64,000 nt of DNA from Sulfurospirillum deleyianum DSM 6946 (GCF_000024885.1 NC_013512.1:496001-560000), one strand, 5' to 3'. Counted from the stretch's first letter, positions 28,699 through 38,122 are shown. A program made the numbers and translations. Notes: a model not told the origin generated them from the sequence alone.

Positions 28699-29892
28699 TT
28701 AGAGAATATTGTTAAATAAGATACCAATACCCCATGCAAAATAGATTGCCATCCATGCAATCATAATATAGAGGGTGGATTGTCCTAGTTTGCTTACAAG
28801 CGCATCTTTAGAACCATCAAAAACACCTTCGTTTTTACCGACTTTCCATGCCATGGTTAAGAGATAGGCTACCCCTACAAATCCCATAATAAGGAACGTT
28901 GAGAGGAACATAACAATCGTTGGAATCTCAAGATTGACAGGATAGTCATAGATGTTATAGCCCAAATCTATCATCAGATCAAAACGAATCAGCTCTCTGA
29001 TGGTTGAAATCAAAAGGGCAACGATGACTAAAACTAAGGTTGTGTAGTAGCTATTGCGATTGGTTTTCGCCATCGCCAAGAGCAGTACAACTCCCACAAT
29101 CGTAGCAAGGGATACAGGATGAAAGAGGTAGTTGATTTGGAACATCCATGCGACAAAAAGAACAGCACTGATTAGCAATCCACTGACCGCAAGTGTGGTG
29201 CCTAATTTAGCACTGTACTCAATAAAAGATGCTTCAAAATCTTTACGGGTGGATAAAAAACGGCTGTAATTTTGTAAGAAAATTCCTACCACAGGAATGC
29301 TCAAACTCACCATAAATGCAAGGCGAATGGTATCAACATTAAATGTCCAGCCACTCGTATCAACCACACCATTAGGTGCGTACATATTCATCCATTCAGT
29401 TGGCATAAGTGACGTTACGGTAAAGTTATGCATCAAAATACCCGCAAAAACCAAAATAGCAAATGAGATAAACCCTATGAAGGTACTACTTGATTTTTGA
29501 GCTTTATTGGCATAGTAGTACCAATAATACATACTATAACCCACAATCAAACTATAAATAAAAATGAAAACCCACATACCAGAGAGCGTATTGGTTACGT
29601 ACCAATTTGGGTCATAAATGACTTGTGTAAACAAAAGTGGTGCAACTCCTAAAACAATCAAAATTGAAACGCTGATTTTGCCTGTTTGAATCAGGTGTGG
29701 TGTTAAAATACTCCAATACTTATCGCTACTTCCCTTTGCAGAACCGTAAAGCGAAAGCCCCAAGGAACCTAATGAAAGAAGTACAAAAGCGATATGCAAT
29801 GCCCATGTTAAAACATAGAGTATTTGAAAAATGATAGGATAAAAAGGAACTCCCGCAGGGTCTCTTAGTGCCAATAATACAGATGCGTCCAT
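28699..29892 (-). CDS. Membrane subunit of a bd-type oxidase
   Basis: A 397-residue polytopic protein with about nine hydrophobic helices. TWALHIAFVLLSLGSLG (His33) in the first helix looks like the heme-ligand helix of the CydA family rather than a typical CydB. A region LGVAPLLFTQVIYDPNWY follows. It has none of the canonical CydA quinol-loop or GRQPW sequences. It is encoded 9 bp after the cytochrome c-fused CydA-like gene, so the two are probably partner subunits. The exact subunit type is uncertain. Confidence 0.68.
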   Translation of the reverse strand: MDASVLLALRDPAGVPFYPIIFQILYVLTWALHIAFVLLSLGSLGLSLYGSAKGSSDKYWSILTPHLIQTGKISVSILIVLGVAPLLFTQVIYDPNWYVTNTLSGMWVFIFIYSLIVGYSMYYWYYYANKAQKSSSTFIGFISFAILVFAGILMHNFTVTSLMPTEWMNMYAPNGVVDTSGWTFNVDTIRLAFMVSLSIPVVGIFLQNYSRFLSTRKDFEASFIEYSAKLGTTLAVSGLLISAVLFVAWMFQINYLFHPVSLATIVGVVLLLAMAKTNRNSYYTTLVLVIVALLISTIRELIRFDLMIDLGYNIYDYPVNLEIPTIVMFLSTFLIMGFVGVAYLLTMAWKVGKNEGVFDGSKDALVSKLGQSTLYIMIAWMAIYFAWGIGILFNNIL

Positions 29893-29901
29893 GTTTTCTC
29901 C

Positions 29902-31239
29902 TTAGTATTTAAGCGATGCGAGGTATTCAGCCATGGCATCGTATTCATGTTCGGGTAGTTTAAGGGTTGGCATGTAGGAAAATGCACCATCACCCATTGC
30001 ATATAAAATGGCTTTCACTCCCTCTTTGTCCATGCCTGTTAACTTATCTTTGAGTGGTCGATAAACCCCTGTTGTCTCCAAAGAGTGGCAGTTAGAACAC
30101 GCCATTTTTGCAAGAAGCGCACCTGCTTCAAGTTTATTTTCTTCGGTAATCGTTTTAAGGCGTTTAGGAACAAAAGGGTTTACATGTAAAAGCCCTTTCT
30201 CCGCAATAATCGGAAGCTCACTTTTAATGTTTTTACCAGGAACATCACGACTGATGATTTGGTTAGAGTAGATGTATTGACCCGCAACATATGGTTTTCG
30301 CATAGACTCTCTAAGCTTCTCACCTGACCACAATCCTGAAATAAGAATGACAGCTATCATCGTACTTGCAAGAGCTGGATGAATCAGTTTTGGTTTGATG
30401 ATAGCGATTGCAAAATAGCTCATAAAAACAAGGGTGAGGATGATTCTATTTTGAATAATTGTCTCTTTTGAAAAGGCAAAAACCGCATGGGCATTATCAG
30501 GTAATGTTCCCATATACCAGACAAAGAAGAAGAGGGTAATAAACCCACCAAAAATACTTACATAACCCATTTTACGGCTCAGTTCATTGGAGAGTTCTTC
30601 ATTTTCCTTGCGCATAGCACTGGAAATCAACAATCCAATAACCCCTGACATCATAATCATAAAGCCAACACGTAAGAACATATGCGGGAAGGTATTGATA
30701 CCAAAAAAAGCATCACTCGCACTACCGGTTGCATAGTAGGCTTGTGTACCTGGCCACATCATAAAGCTGATAATACCAATAATCAGCGCTAAGGTTCCCA
30801 CCGAAGCAATCGCAAATGTATAGGTTAGTTGTAAATGTGTTTTTTTATCTATTTTGTTCATGAAGTAAACCAGCACAAAAACGCCAATGACTTCATAAAT
30901 AAAAAAGACCCATTCCGTTGCCCAGACCCACACAAAGTTGTGAATGAGCGCACTAATGCCCCTAGGACTAGCCGCCGTTGCCGTGTACCAAATGCCCGGT
31001 CCTGTAATCGAACCCAAAACATAGGAAAATATCAGCAAGAACATGCCGTACTTTTTCATGTACGGGTAGTAATCACTTCGATTTTCTTTATAGGCTTTGT
31101 GTGCCAAAAAGGCAAACAACATCGCCGCTCCAACAGAAGTATGTGAAAACAAGATGTGTATCGTGCCCGTAATACCCATCATCCAAGCACTTCCATACTC
31201 AGGAAAATAAAACAATGGAAATTGTCCTATTATATCCAT
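29902..31239 (-). CDS. Cytochrome bd-superfamily subunit I with fused cytochrome c
   Basis: A 445-residue protein. The first about 320 residues hold roughly eight helices of the CydA fold: His28/His33 in helix 1, ATEWVFFIYEVIG with Glu109 and Glu116, and FPHMFLRVGF with His186. The C-terminal domain has a heme c site CSNCH (381-385) and a likely distal Met423 in YMPTL. The long quinol-binding loop and GRQPW of quinol bd oxidases are missing. This fits the OR-C family of the bd superfamily, predicted to take electrons from a c-type cytochrome. AAAGGAG precedes the start. Divergent from marR. Confidence 0.78.
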   Translation of the reverse strand: MDIIGQFPLFYFPEYGSAWMMGITGTIHILFSHTSVGAAMLFAFLAHKAYKENRSDYYPYMKKYGMFLLIFSYVLGSITGPGIWYTATAASPRGISALIHNFVWVWATEWVFFIYEVIGVFVLVYFMNKIDKKTHLQLTYTFAIASVGTLALIIGIISFMMWPGTQAYYATGSASDAFFGINTFPHMFLRVGFMIMMSGVIGLLISSAMRKENEELSNELSRKMGYVSIFGGFITLFFFVWYMGTLPDNAHAVFAFSKETIIQNRIILTLVFMSYFAIAIIKPKLIHPALASTMIAVILISGLWSGEKLRESMRKPYVAGQYIYSNQIISRDVPGKNIKSELPIIAEKGLLHVNPFVPKRLKTITEENKLEAGALLAKMACSNCHSLETTGVYRPLKDKLTGMDKEGVKAILYAMGDGAFSYMPTLKLPEHEYDAMAEYLASLKY

Positions 31240-31353
31240 GAACTCTCCTTTAATTAAATTTTTTTAATTCAGGTGCATTATTAAACATGTGTGTTAAATA
31301 TGTGTTAATTTAATTTGAAATTAAGAAAATAATTAGAAATTTTTATATTTGTG

Positions 31354-31363
31354 TTACATGTAA
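31354..31363. repeat. TTACATGTAA palindrome
   Basis: Lies in the divergent intergenic region between the oxidase and marR, 23 bp before the marR -35 box. Confidence 0.85.
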
Positions 31364-31385
31364 AGAAAAAATTTAGCTTAAAGAG

Positions 31386-31414
31386 TTGACATTAATTAGA
31401 TATCTAATTATAAT
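31386..31414 (+). promoter_or_regulatory. Consensus sigma70 promoter of marR
   Basis: TTGACA (31386-31391), a 17-bp spacer and TATAAT (31409-31414) form a perfect consensus promoter. Transcription should start near 31421, right at the ATG (31422), so the mRNA may be leaderless. The spacer is filled by a palindromic operator. Confidence 0.8.
31393..31410. promoter_or_regulatory. MarR operator 1
   Basis: TAATTAGATATCTAATTA is a perfect 18-bp palindrome lying between the -35 and -10 boxes of marR. A bound dimer would block RNA polymerase, so autorepression is expected. A second, 16/18 copy precedes the cupin gene. Confidence 0.75.
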
Positions 31415-31421
31415 ACTCCTT

Positions 31422-31856
31422 ATGAAAAAACAACGACTTATAGCGCTTTCTAGCCGCTTGGCGGAAAAAGCCAATCAATTTATCATTGCAGAGTTCAAAA
31501 AACAGGAGCTTTTTGATATTGCCCCCAGTCATGGTGATATTTTGAGTTTGTTATTTGATGGCAATGCCCATGAAATGAGCGAGATTGCCAAAAAAATTCA
31601 TCGCACCAAACCCACTGTTACCGTTTTAGTAGAAAAACTCGAAAAAAATGGCTATGTGCAACGCATAAAATCAGAGAGTGATGCACGCTTTACGATGGTT
31701 TTACTCACTCAAAAGGGATTTAAACTCCAACCAATGTTCGAAATGATTTCAGAGAAACTGAATGCCTTAGCGTATTTTGGTCTTCGTGATGAAGAGGCGA
31801 TGCTTTTAGAGATTTTGCTTGAAAAAGCGATTGTTAATTTTGAAAAGCAAGAATAA
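31422..31856 (+). CDS. MarR-family transcriptional regulator
   Basis: About 144 residues from ATG 31422. The winged helix-turn-helix covers about residues 40-105: EMSEIAKKIHRTKPTVTVLVEKLEKNGYV is the recognition region and SDARFTMVLLTQKG the wing. It probably represses its own promoter and that of the cupin gene through matching 18-bp operators. No Shine-Dalgarno sequence is seen and the predicted transcript begins at or next to the start codon. Its ligand is unknown. Divergent from the bd-type oxidase, which it might also control. Confidence 0.88.
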   Translation: MKKQRLIALSSRLAEKANQFIIAEFKKQELFDIAPSHGDILSLLFDGNAHEMSEIAKKIHRTKPTVTVLVEKLEKNGYVQRIKSESDARFTMVLLTQKGFKLQPMFEMISEKLNALAYFGLRDEEAMLLEILLEKAIVNFEKQE

Positions 31857-31869
31857 ACATTTGCTTATA

Positions 31870-31887
31870 TAGTTAGATATCAAATTA
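31870..31887. promoter_or_regulatory. MarR operator 2
   Basis: TAGTTAGATATCAAATTA matches operator 1 at 16 of 18 positions. It lies 14 bp after the marR stop and 78 bp before the cupin ATG. TTGCTT (31861-31866) and ATTAAT (31884-31889) flank it like a weak -35/-10 pair with 17-bp spacing. Confidence 0.65.
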
Positions 31888-31889
31888 AT

Positions 31890-31937
31890 AAAGGAGGGCG
31901 TTTTTACATTGAGATGTTTTTAATGCTTAACAAATAG
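31890..31937 (+). other. Orphan Shine-Dalgarno and possible leader peptides
   Basis: A strong AAGGAGGG at 31890-31897 is not followed by an annotatable gene. TTG at 31909 would give a 4-codon peptide, and ATG at 31914 a 7-codon peptide ending at 31937. Either could be a leader peptide, or the site could be a deletion remnant. Confidence 0.3.
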
Positions 31938-31965
31938 AGATTAAAAGTAAAAAAGGAAAAATAGA

Positions 31966-32361
31966 ATGGAAAAATCAGGAGAAAATTATAAAGTAATCTC
32001 ATGTGGCGATGTCGCATCTTTAGGTCGTGTGGTACTTCACGATGCATTAGCACTAACGGGTGCAGAAGTCTCTATCAACGAACTACCAGCAGGGGTGAGT
32101 GTACCTTTTGTGCATGCGCATAAAAATAATGAAGAAGTGTATGTGGTACTAAGCGGTAAAGGTTTTTTGTTTATCGATGGTGAAGAATTTGCTATTCAAG
32201 AGGGCGATGCGTTTCGGATAGACCCAAAAGGTGAGCGTTGCATGAAAGCAGACGATACAAGTGCTATTCGTTTCATCTGTGTGCAAGCCAAAGCCAACAG
32301 CTTAGAGGGGTTTACACAGAGCGATGGCGTTTTATCTGAGACAAAACCGTCGTGGCTATAA
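31966..32361 (+). CDS. Cupin-domain protein
   Basis: A 131-residue single-domain cupin. Motif 1 is PFVHAHKNNEEVYVVLSGKG (about residues 45-64), with His and Glu metal ligands. Motif 2 is EGDAFRIDPKGERC (about 80-93), where the usual His is absent. Substrate unknown. The upstream MarR operator suggests it answers the MarR ligand. AAAAGGAAAAAT precedes the ATG. Confidence 0.82.
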   Translation: MEKSGENYKVISCGDVASLGRVVLHDALALTGAEVSINELPAGVSVPFVHAHKNNEEVYVVLSGKGFLFIDGEEFAIQEGDAFRIDPKGERCMKADDTSAIRFICVQAKANSLEGFTQSDGVLSETKPSWL

Positions 32362-32364
32362 CTT

Positions 32365-32382
32365 TTGCCTCAAAAGAGGCAA
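32365..32382 (+). terminator. Hairpin after the cupin gene
   Basis: TTGCCTC AAAA GAGGCAA forms a 7-bp stem with a 4-nt loop, 3 bp after the cupin stop. The following T-run is weak. Confidence 0.5.
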
Positions 32383-32462
32383 CCTTAGTTTGTCGTTTTA
32401 ATTGTCATTATGGAGAACGCTTTTAACCCTTTCATAGTAGACTAAAAAGAAAAAGAGAGACC

Positions 32463-32949
32463 ATGAAAGAGTTTATTGCTACCATTCAAACCGCCATTAT
32501 CGGTACGCTAGATACCCATAACCACCCTTTTAGCTCGTACGCACCTTATGTGTACGACACCAACCGCTTTTACGTTTACCTCTCCGACATCGCAACTCAT
32601 GCCAAAAACCTTCAAAGAAACACAAAAGTATCTCTTTTTTTTTGCGGAAGATGAGAGTAAAACGGAGAATGTGTTTGCACGAAAGCGTGTCAGTTTGCAG
32701 TGTGATAGTCAAAAAATTGAGCGAGGCAGTGAGCGTTTTGAAGCGGTTTTAGGTCTGTTTGCTGAGAAATTTGATGCCAAAATGGTGGGTACACTTAAAA
32801 AAATGACCGACTTTAATCTGTATGAATTTAACGTGACATATGGCGAAGCAACCTTTGGGTTTGGCAAAGCGTATTTTGTGGGTGGAGAGAATATGGATGA
32901 ACTTATCCCTAGAGGTGAGAGTAATCCGCATCATGGAACAGTCAAATAG
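32463..32949 (+). pseudogene. HugZ/PNPOx-like protein, frameshifted
   Basis: Two reading frames together encode one protein of about 161 residues of the split-barrel flavin/heme family (HugZ-like or pyridoxamine oxidase-like). Frame 1 (32463-32654) begins MKEFIATIQTAIIGTLDTHNHPFSS and ends just past a T9 run at 32635-32643. With T8 the text would read on as VSLFFAEDESKTENVFARKR. The rest continues in another frame to 32949 with FGFGKAYFVGGENMDELIP. It may be a phase-variable gene in the off state, a recent pseudogene or a base-call error. HugZ relatives in Helicobacter and Campylobacter degrade heme. Confidence 0.75.
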
Positions 32950-32953
32950 TGTA

Positions 32954-32982
32954 TTGACAAAACATCTACAAAATACTAAAAT
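32954..32982 (+). promoter_or_regulatory. Promoter of the brnT-brnA-like pair
   Basis: TTGACA (32954-32959), 17-bp spacer and TAAAAT (32977-32982). It lies 25 bp before the GTG start of the toxin gene. Confidence 0.65.
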
Positions 32983-33007
32983 AATTCATCAACGATAAGG
33001 AAAAAGT

Positions 33008-33289
33008 GTGGATAAAATCATTCGTTGGGATGAAGCCAAAAATCAACTCTTGCAACTTCAACGAGTGGTGAGTTTTGAAGAGGTGCTTAATCACATTGAA
33101 CAAGGTACTGTTTTAAATCGCCTCATGCATCCTAACCGTGAAAAATACCCCCATCAAGAGATTTTTGTTGTTGAGATGAAAGGGTACATTTGGTATGTTC
33201 CTTTCGTGGAAAATGAGAGTGAAATATTTTTAAAGACCATTATTCCGAGCCGAAAACTGCTCAAATCATTTGGAGGTAAAAAACAATGA
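33008..33289 (+). CDS. BrnT-like toxin
   Basis: A 93-residue basic protein with a GTG start and AAGGAAAAA upstream. RWDEAKNQLLQLQRVVSFEEVL resembles the N terminus of BrnT toxins (WDExKN...GVSFEEA). FVVEMKGYIWYVPFVENESEIFLKTIIPSRKL fits the beta strands and basic end. BrnT is a RelE-like ribonuclease. The next gene starts inside the stop (ATGA overlap), as in type II toxin-antitoxin pairs. Confidence 0.75.
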   Translation: MDKIIRWDEAKNQLLQLQRVVSFEEVLNHIEQGTVLNRLMHPNREKYPHQEIFVVEMKGYIWYVPFVENESEIFLKTIIPSRKLLKSFGGKKQ

Positions 33290-33576
33290 AAACAAAAAAA
33301 ATAGTCCTAGATACCGAAGAAGTAGAACTCCTCGGAGAGATAGAAGCAGGCGAATGGCACGAAAAACCTTTGGATGAACAAGAGCTGAGTGCGTACCAAA
33401 ACCATGCCAAATATACCAAAGCATTGAATGAAAAAAGGCAAACCACCATTCGCTTTTCCGTCAGTGACCTAGCCGTACTCAAAGCAAAATCAAAAGAGCT
33501 AGGCATCGGGTACCAAAACCTGATTCAAGCACTGGTGCATAATTATGTGAAGGGTGATATTAAGTTGGAAGTGTGA
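33286..33576 (+). CDS. BrnA-like antitoxin
   Basis: A 96-residue protein. The acidic N-terminal half (LDTEEVELLGEIEAGEWHEKPLDEQEL) would wrap the toxin. The C-terminal half TTIRFSVSDLAVLKAKSKELGIGYQNLIQALVHNY is a ribbon-helix-helix DNA-binding domain. It overlaps the toxin gene by 4 bp and probably autoregulates the pair with it. Confidence 0.75.
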   Translation: MKTKKIVLDTEEVELLGEIEAGEWHEKPLDEQELSAYQNHAKYTKALNEKRQTTIRFSVSDLAVLKAKSKELGIGYQNLIQALVHNYVKGDIKLEV

Positions 33577-33581
33577 GTTCT

Positions 33582-33591
33582 TTACATGTAA
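33582..33591. repeat. TTACATGTAA palindrome
   Basis: Five bases after the antitoxin stop; extends to TTTACATGTAAA. Confidence 0.85.
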
Positions 33592-33616
33592 AATAAACAT
33601 GGGGAAAGTTAAAAGT

Positions 33617-33650
33617 AAAGCCATGTCCCATTTTCTTCTCAGTGGCTTTT
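33617..33650 (+). terminator. Possible terminator after toxin-antitoxin pair
   Basis: AAAGCCA and TGGCTTT form a 7-bp stem with a 19-nt loop and end in a short T-run. Weak to moderate. Confidence 0.4.
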
Positions 33651-33692
33651 TGATTACTCATTTTAAATATTAAAATATGAAAAAGGTAAGTG

Positions 33693-34001
33693 ATGAATTT
33701 TTATTATGTATTTACCCCAGATGGTATTTCAATTCAACATACTTGGAGCAAAGTTAAGGCTATGATTAATAGAGTCCCTAACTCTGGCTGTCAAAGAATT
33801 GACAATAAGCCAAATTTGGAAAGATGGCTTGAATATGTAGAAAAATATTGTAGCGAAAGTGCAATTAACATTTTTAAAAATATGATTGAAGAACAAAATA
33901 AAAATAAATCTACAAAGGAAATTGAAATACAATTCCCTTCAAAATTAGAATTACTTTCAAAAAAAGGTCTAAGAATTGTAAAGAAAAATACAAAAAAATA
34001 A
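33693..34001 (+). CDS. Hypothetical protein, AT-rich
   Basis: About 102 residues from ATG 33693, with AAAAGG 6 bp upstream (GTG at 33690 is an alternative). The protein is basic at its C-terminal end (KKNTKK) and has no motif I recognise. Base composition is visibly more AT-rich than flanking genes, and codons such as AAA, AAT and ATT dominate. It has its own terminator and sits beside a toxin-antitoxin pair, which suggests recent acquisition. Function unknown. Confidence 0.65.
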   Translation: MNFYYVFTPDGISIQHTWSKVKAMINRVPNSGCQRIDNKPNLERWLEYVEKYCSESAINIFKNMIEEQNKNKSTKEIEIQFPSKLELLSKKGLRIVKKNTKK

Positions 34002-34102
34002 ATGGGATATTTAAGATATTCTATAGTAAATCAATCAGTGGAGCTAGTGAATTGCTCTAAGGGTAATTTGTTGGCACATTTCAAATGTTAAGAATATCAA
34101 GG

Positions 34103-34136
34103 TTGAGCCCTTGAATTTCAAGGGCTCAAAAGTTTT

Positions 34137-34138
<2 letters not shown>
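34103..34138 (+). terminator. Intrinsic terminator between hypothetical gene and thiC
   Basis: TTGAGCCCTTGA and TCAAGGGCTCAA form a perfect 12-bp stem around ATT, followed by AAGTTTTTT on the plus strand. It ends the plus-strand transcript just before the thiC 3' end. Confidence 0.8.
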
Positions 34139-36017
<1,879 letters not shown>

Positions 36018-36020
36018 TTA

Positions 36021-36120
36021 TTCCCTACGCTGGCATTACCCAGATCAGGTTCGTGAAACCGCATTAACGGTCTCTTTGGGGTATTATCTCAGCCGCTTTA
36101 AAAAGCTAGCACCCCCACAG
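36021..36120 (-). ncRNA. TPP riboswitch (THI element)
   Basis: On the minus strand the region reads GGGGTGCTAGC, then GGCTGAGATAATACC, then GAACCTGATCTGGGTAATGCC and GCGTAGGGAA, which are the conserved thi-box sequences for pyrimidine and pyrophosphate sensing. The SD of thiC follows at once (about 36012-36017), so thiamine pyrophosphate probably blocks translation or transcription of thiC. Confidence 0.95.
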
Positions 36121-36145
36121 ACAATGGTAAACAGTTGAAGCGTTG

Positions 36146-36151
36146 ATTATA
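36146..36151 (-). promoter_or_regulatory. -10 box of the thiC leader
   Basis: TATAAT on the minus strand, 26 bp upstream of the riboswitch core, in the right place to start the leader transcript. Confidence 0.55.
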
Positions 36152-36232
36152 CAAAAGCAGACAAAGAAGTGACTTAAGAAAAAAAGTTGGCTTTTAAAAA
36201 ATAGATATTTGTTAAAAAGACGTTTCACTTCT

Positions 36233-36242
36233 TTACATGTAA
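36233..36242. repeat. TTACATGTAA palindrome
   Basis: Three bases after the CheX-like gene stop (minus strand). Confidence 0.85.
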
Positions 36243-36245
36243 CGA

Positions 36246-36662
36246 TTAGCGTGCAATGACGAAGGTGCTATTTTGGATTTGAAAATGGTGCGCATCGCTG
36301 AGTGGAATGGGAAAGGGAGCGCAAACATTGCCCATAAATTCAGGGACAGATAAATGGTAATTGTTATGGGGATATTTCTCTTCTAAAAGCACTTTGGCCG
36401 AGCCTATGATTTGATTGGCAATCTCTTTAAGTAAATCATCCAAATCATCCTCACAAAGATTTTCCTCAAAAAGAAGATTGAGTGCAATCCCATCTAAGAC
36501 TTTTTTTTCAAAGAAAAGATACCACGTGTGTTCAGCTTCATTTTCAAGCAGTGAAATTGCAGAACCGTAAAAATACTCTCCTAAACTTTCAATTTTTTGA
36601 GGAACTTCACATAAAATGGTTTCAAAAAAGGCGTGGGTTGCTTCGATGACGGCTTCTCTCAT
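36246..36662 (-). CDS. CheX-like chemotaxis phosphatase
   Basis: About 138 residues from an ATG at 36662 with AAGGAG 7 bp upstream. KEIANQIIGSAK (Glu80, Asn83) matches the ExxN catalytic helix of CheC/CheX/FliY phosphatases, which dephosphorylate CheY-P. The alternating strand/helix pattern agrees. It stands alone with no chemotaxis genes nearby. A TATAAT on the minus strand (36689-36684) precedes it, and GCTCC/GGAGC arms enclose the ribosome site. Confidence 0.72.
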   Translation of the reverse strand: MREAVIEATHAFFETILCEVPQKIESLGEYFYGSAISLLENEAEHTWYLFFEKKVLDGIALNLLFEENLCEDDLDDLLKEIANQIIGSAKVLLEEKYPHNNYHLSVPEFMGNVCAPFPIPLSDAHHFQIQNSTFVIAR

Positions 36663-36749
36663 TTTTTGCTCCTTTAAGGAGCCATTATAAATCAATTTTT
36701 TTAAATTATGGCTAAGAATTTTACATACCGAAATGTTTTTGAAAAAAGA

Positions 36750-36755
36750 TACAAT
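36750..36755 (+). promoter_or_regulatory. Candidate -10 of amino acid permease gene
   Basis: TACAAT 29 bp before the start codon in the divergent gap with the CheX-like gene. Confidence 0.4.
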
Positions 36756-36784
36756 ACTGGTTTGACTTTTTTAAAAGGAATGGT

Positions 36785-38122
36785 ATGCACAAACATAAGC
36801 TTTCAAGAGGCTTGCAAAATAGGCATGTACAGCTTATTGCCTTAGGTGGAGCGATTGGAACGGGTCTTTTTTTAGGGGTTTCAACCACCGTACAACTCAC
36901 AGGTCCAGCGGTACTTTTAGGGTATGCTCTGGGTGGTTTTATAGCATTTATGATTATGAGACAACTGGGTGAAATGGTTGTTGAAGAGCCTGTGGCTGGC
37001 TCATTTAGCCACTTTGCGAACAAATACTGGCACCCGTTTGCGGGTTTTGCTTCAGGGTGGAATTATTGGATGTTATATGTTTTGGTGGGGATGGCAGAAC
37101 TCACCGCCATTGGTACCTTTGTACACTTTTGGCTTCCCAATATTCCTGTGTGGGCTTCAGCGGCATTTTTCTTTGTACTGGTCAATCTGGTTAATTTGGT
37201 GAATGTTCGTATTTACGGCGAGTTTGAGTTTTGGTTTTCTATTATTAAAGTGGTGGCGATTGTTGCGATGATAGCTTTTGGTAGTTATCTGCTTATCAGC
37301 GGGAACGGTGGAGAGAGTGCAAAAATTAGCAATCTTTGGGCGCTTGAGGGAGGTTTTTTTCCACATGGGCTTCAAGGTTTTTTAATGGCGATGGTCTTCA
37401 TTATGTTCTCGTTTGGTGGGTTGGAGCTGATTGGTATCGCCGCTGCGGAGACGGATGATCCGAGTCATACGATCCCACAAGCGACCAATCAAGTCATTTA
37501 TCGTATTTTGATTTTTTACATTGGTGCGTTAGCCATTTTGCTCTCATTAATGCCATGGATGAATATGACCAAAGATGTGACCCCTTTTGTGATGGTTTTT
37601 CAAGTGATTGACCAAAATATCATTGCGCATATTCTTAATGCCATCGTTTTAACCGCGGCGCTTTCGGTATATAACAGCGGGGTTTACTCTAACTCACGGA
37701 TGCTTTTTGGTTTAGCGATGCAAGGCAATGCGCCTAAAAAGTTGATGAAACTAAGCGATAAAGGTGTACCTGTTAATGCCGTGCTTTTCTCAGCGCTGAT
37801 TACAGGAACGTGTGTCATTCTAAACTATTTCATGCCAGAAGATGCCTTTAAATTTTTGATGGCGCTTGTGGTTTCTGCGTTGGTTTTGAACTGGTTTATG
37901 ATTAGTTTTGCGCATCTTAAATTTCGTTATGCGATGATGAAAAAACACATCGAACCCAAATTTAAAGCCTTTTGGTTTCCCTTTGGCAACATCCTTTGTT
38001 TAGTCTTCTTTGTGATGATTTTGGGCATTATGCTTTTTATTGAGGGGATTAGTACCTCCGTTTATCTTATTCCGATTTGGTTGGGAATCCTTGCCATCGG
38101 TTATAAACTCTCTCGAAAATAA
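36785..38122 (+). CDS. APC-family amino acid permease
   Basis: A 445-residue inner-membrane transporter with about twelve helices. LSRGLQNRHVQLIALGGAIGTGLFLG at residues 6-31 is the signature of the AAT subfamily (AroP/ProY/LysP type), which takes up amino acids with protons. FSFGGLELIGIAAAETDDPSHTIPQA is the conserved central motif. Substrate not readable. AAAAGGAA precedes the ATG. One copy of the multi-hairpin repeat follows the stop. Confidence 0.92.
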   Translation: MHKHKLSRGLQNRHVQLIALGGAIGTGLFLGVSTTVQLTGPAVLLGYALGGFIAFMIMRQLGEMVVEEPVAGSFSHFANKYWHPFAGFASGWNYWMLYVLVGMAELTAIGTFVHFWLPNIPVWASAAFFFVLVNLVNLVNVRIYGEFEFWFSIIKVVAIVAMIAFGSYLLISGNGGESAKISNLWALEGGFFPHGLQGFLMAMVFIMFSFGGLELIGIAAAETDDPSHTIPQATNQVIYRILIFYIGALAILLSLMPWMNMTKDVTPFVMVFQVIDQNIIAHILNAIVLTAALSVYNSGVYSNSRMLFGLAMQGNAPKKLMKLSDKGVPVNAVLFSALITGTCVILNYFMPEDAFKFLMALVVSALVLNWFMISFAHLKFRYAMMKKHIEPKFKAFWFPFGNILCLVFFVMILGIMLFIEGISTSVYLIPIWLGILAIGYKLSRK

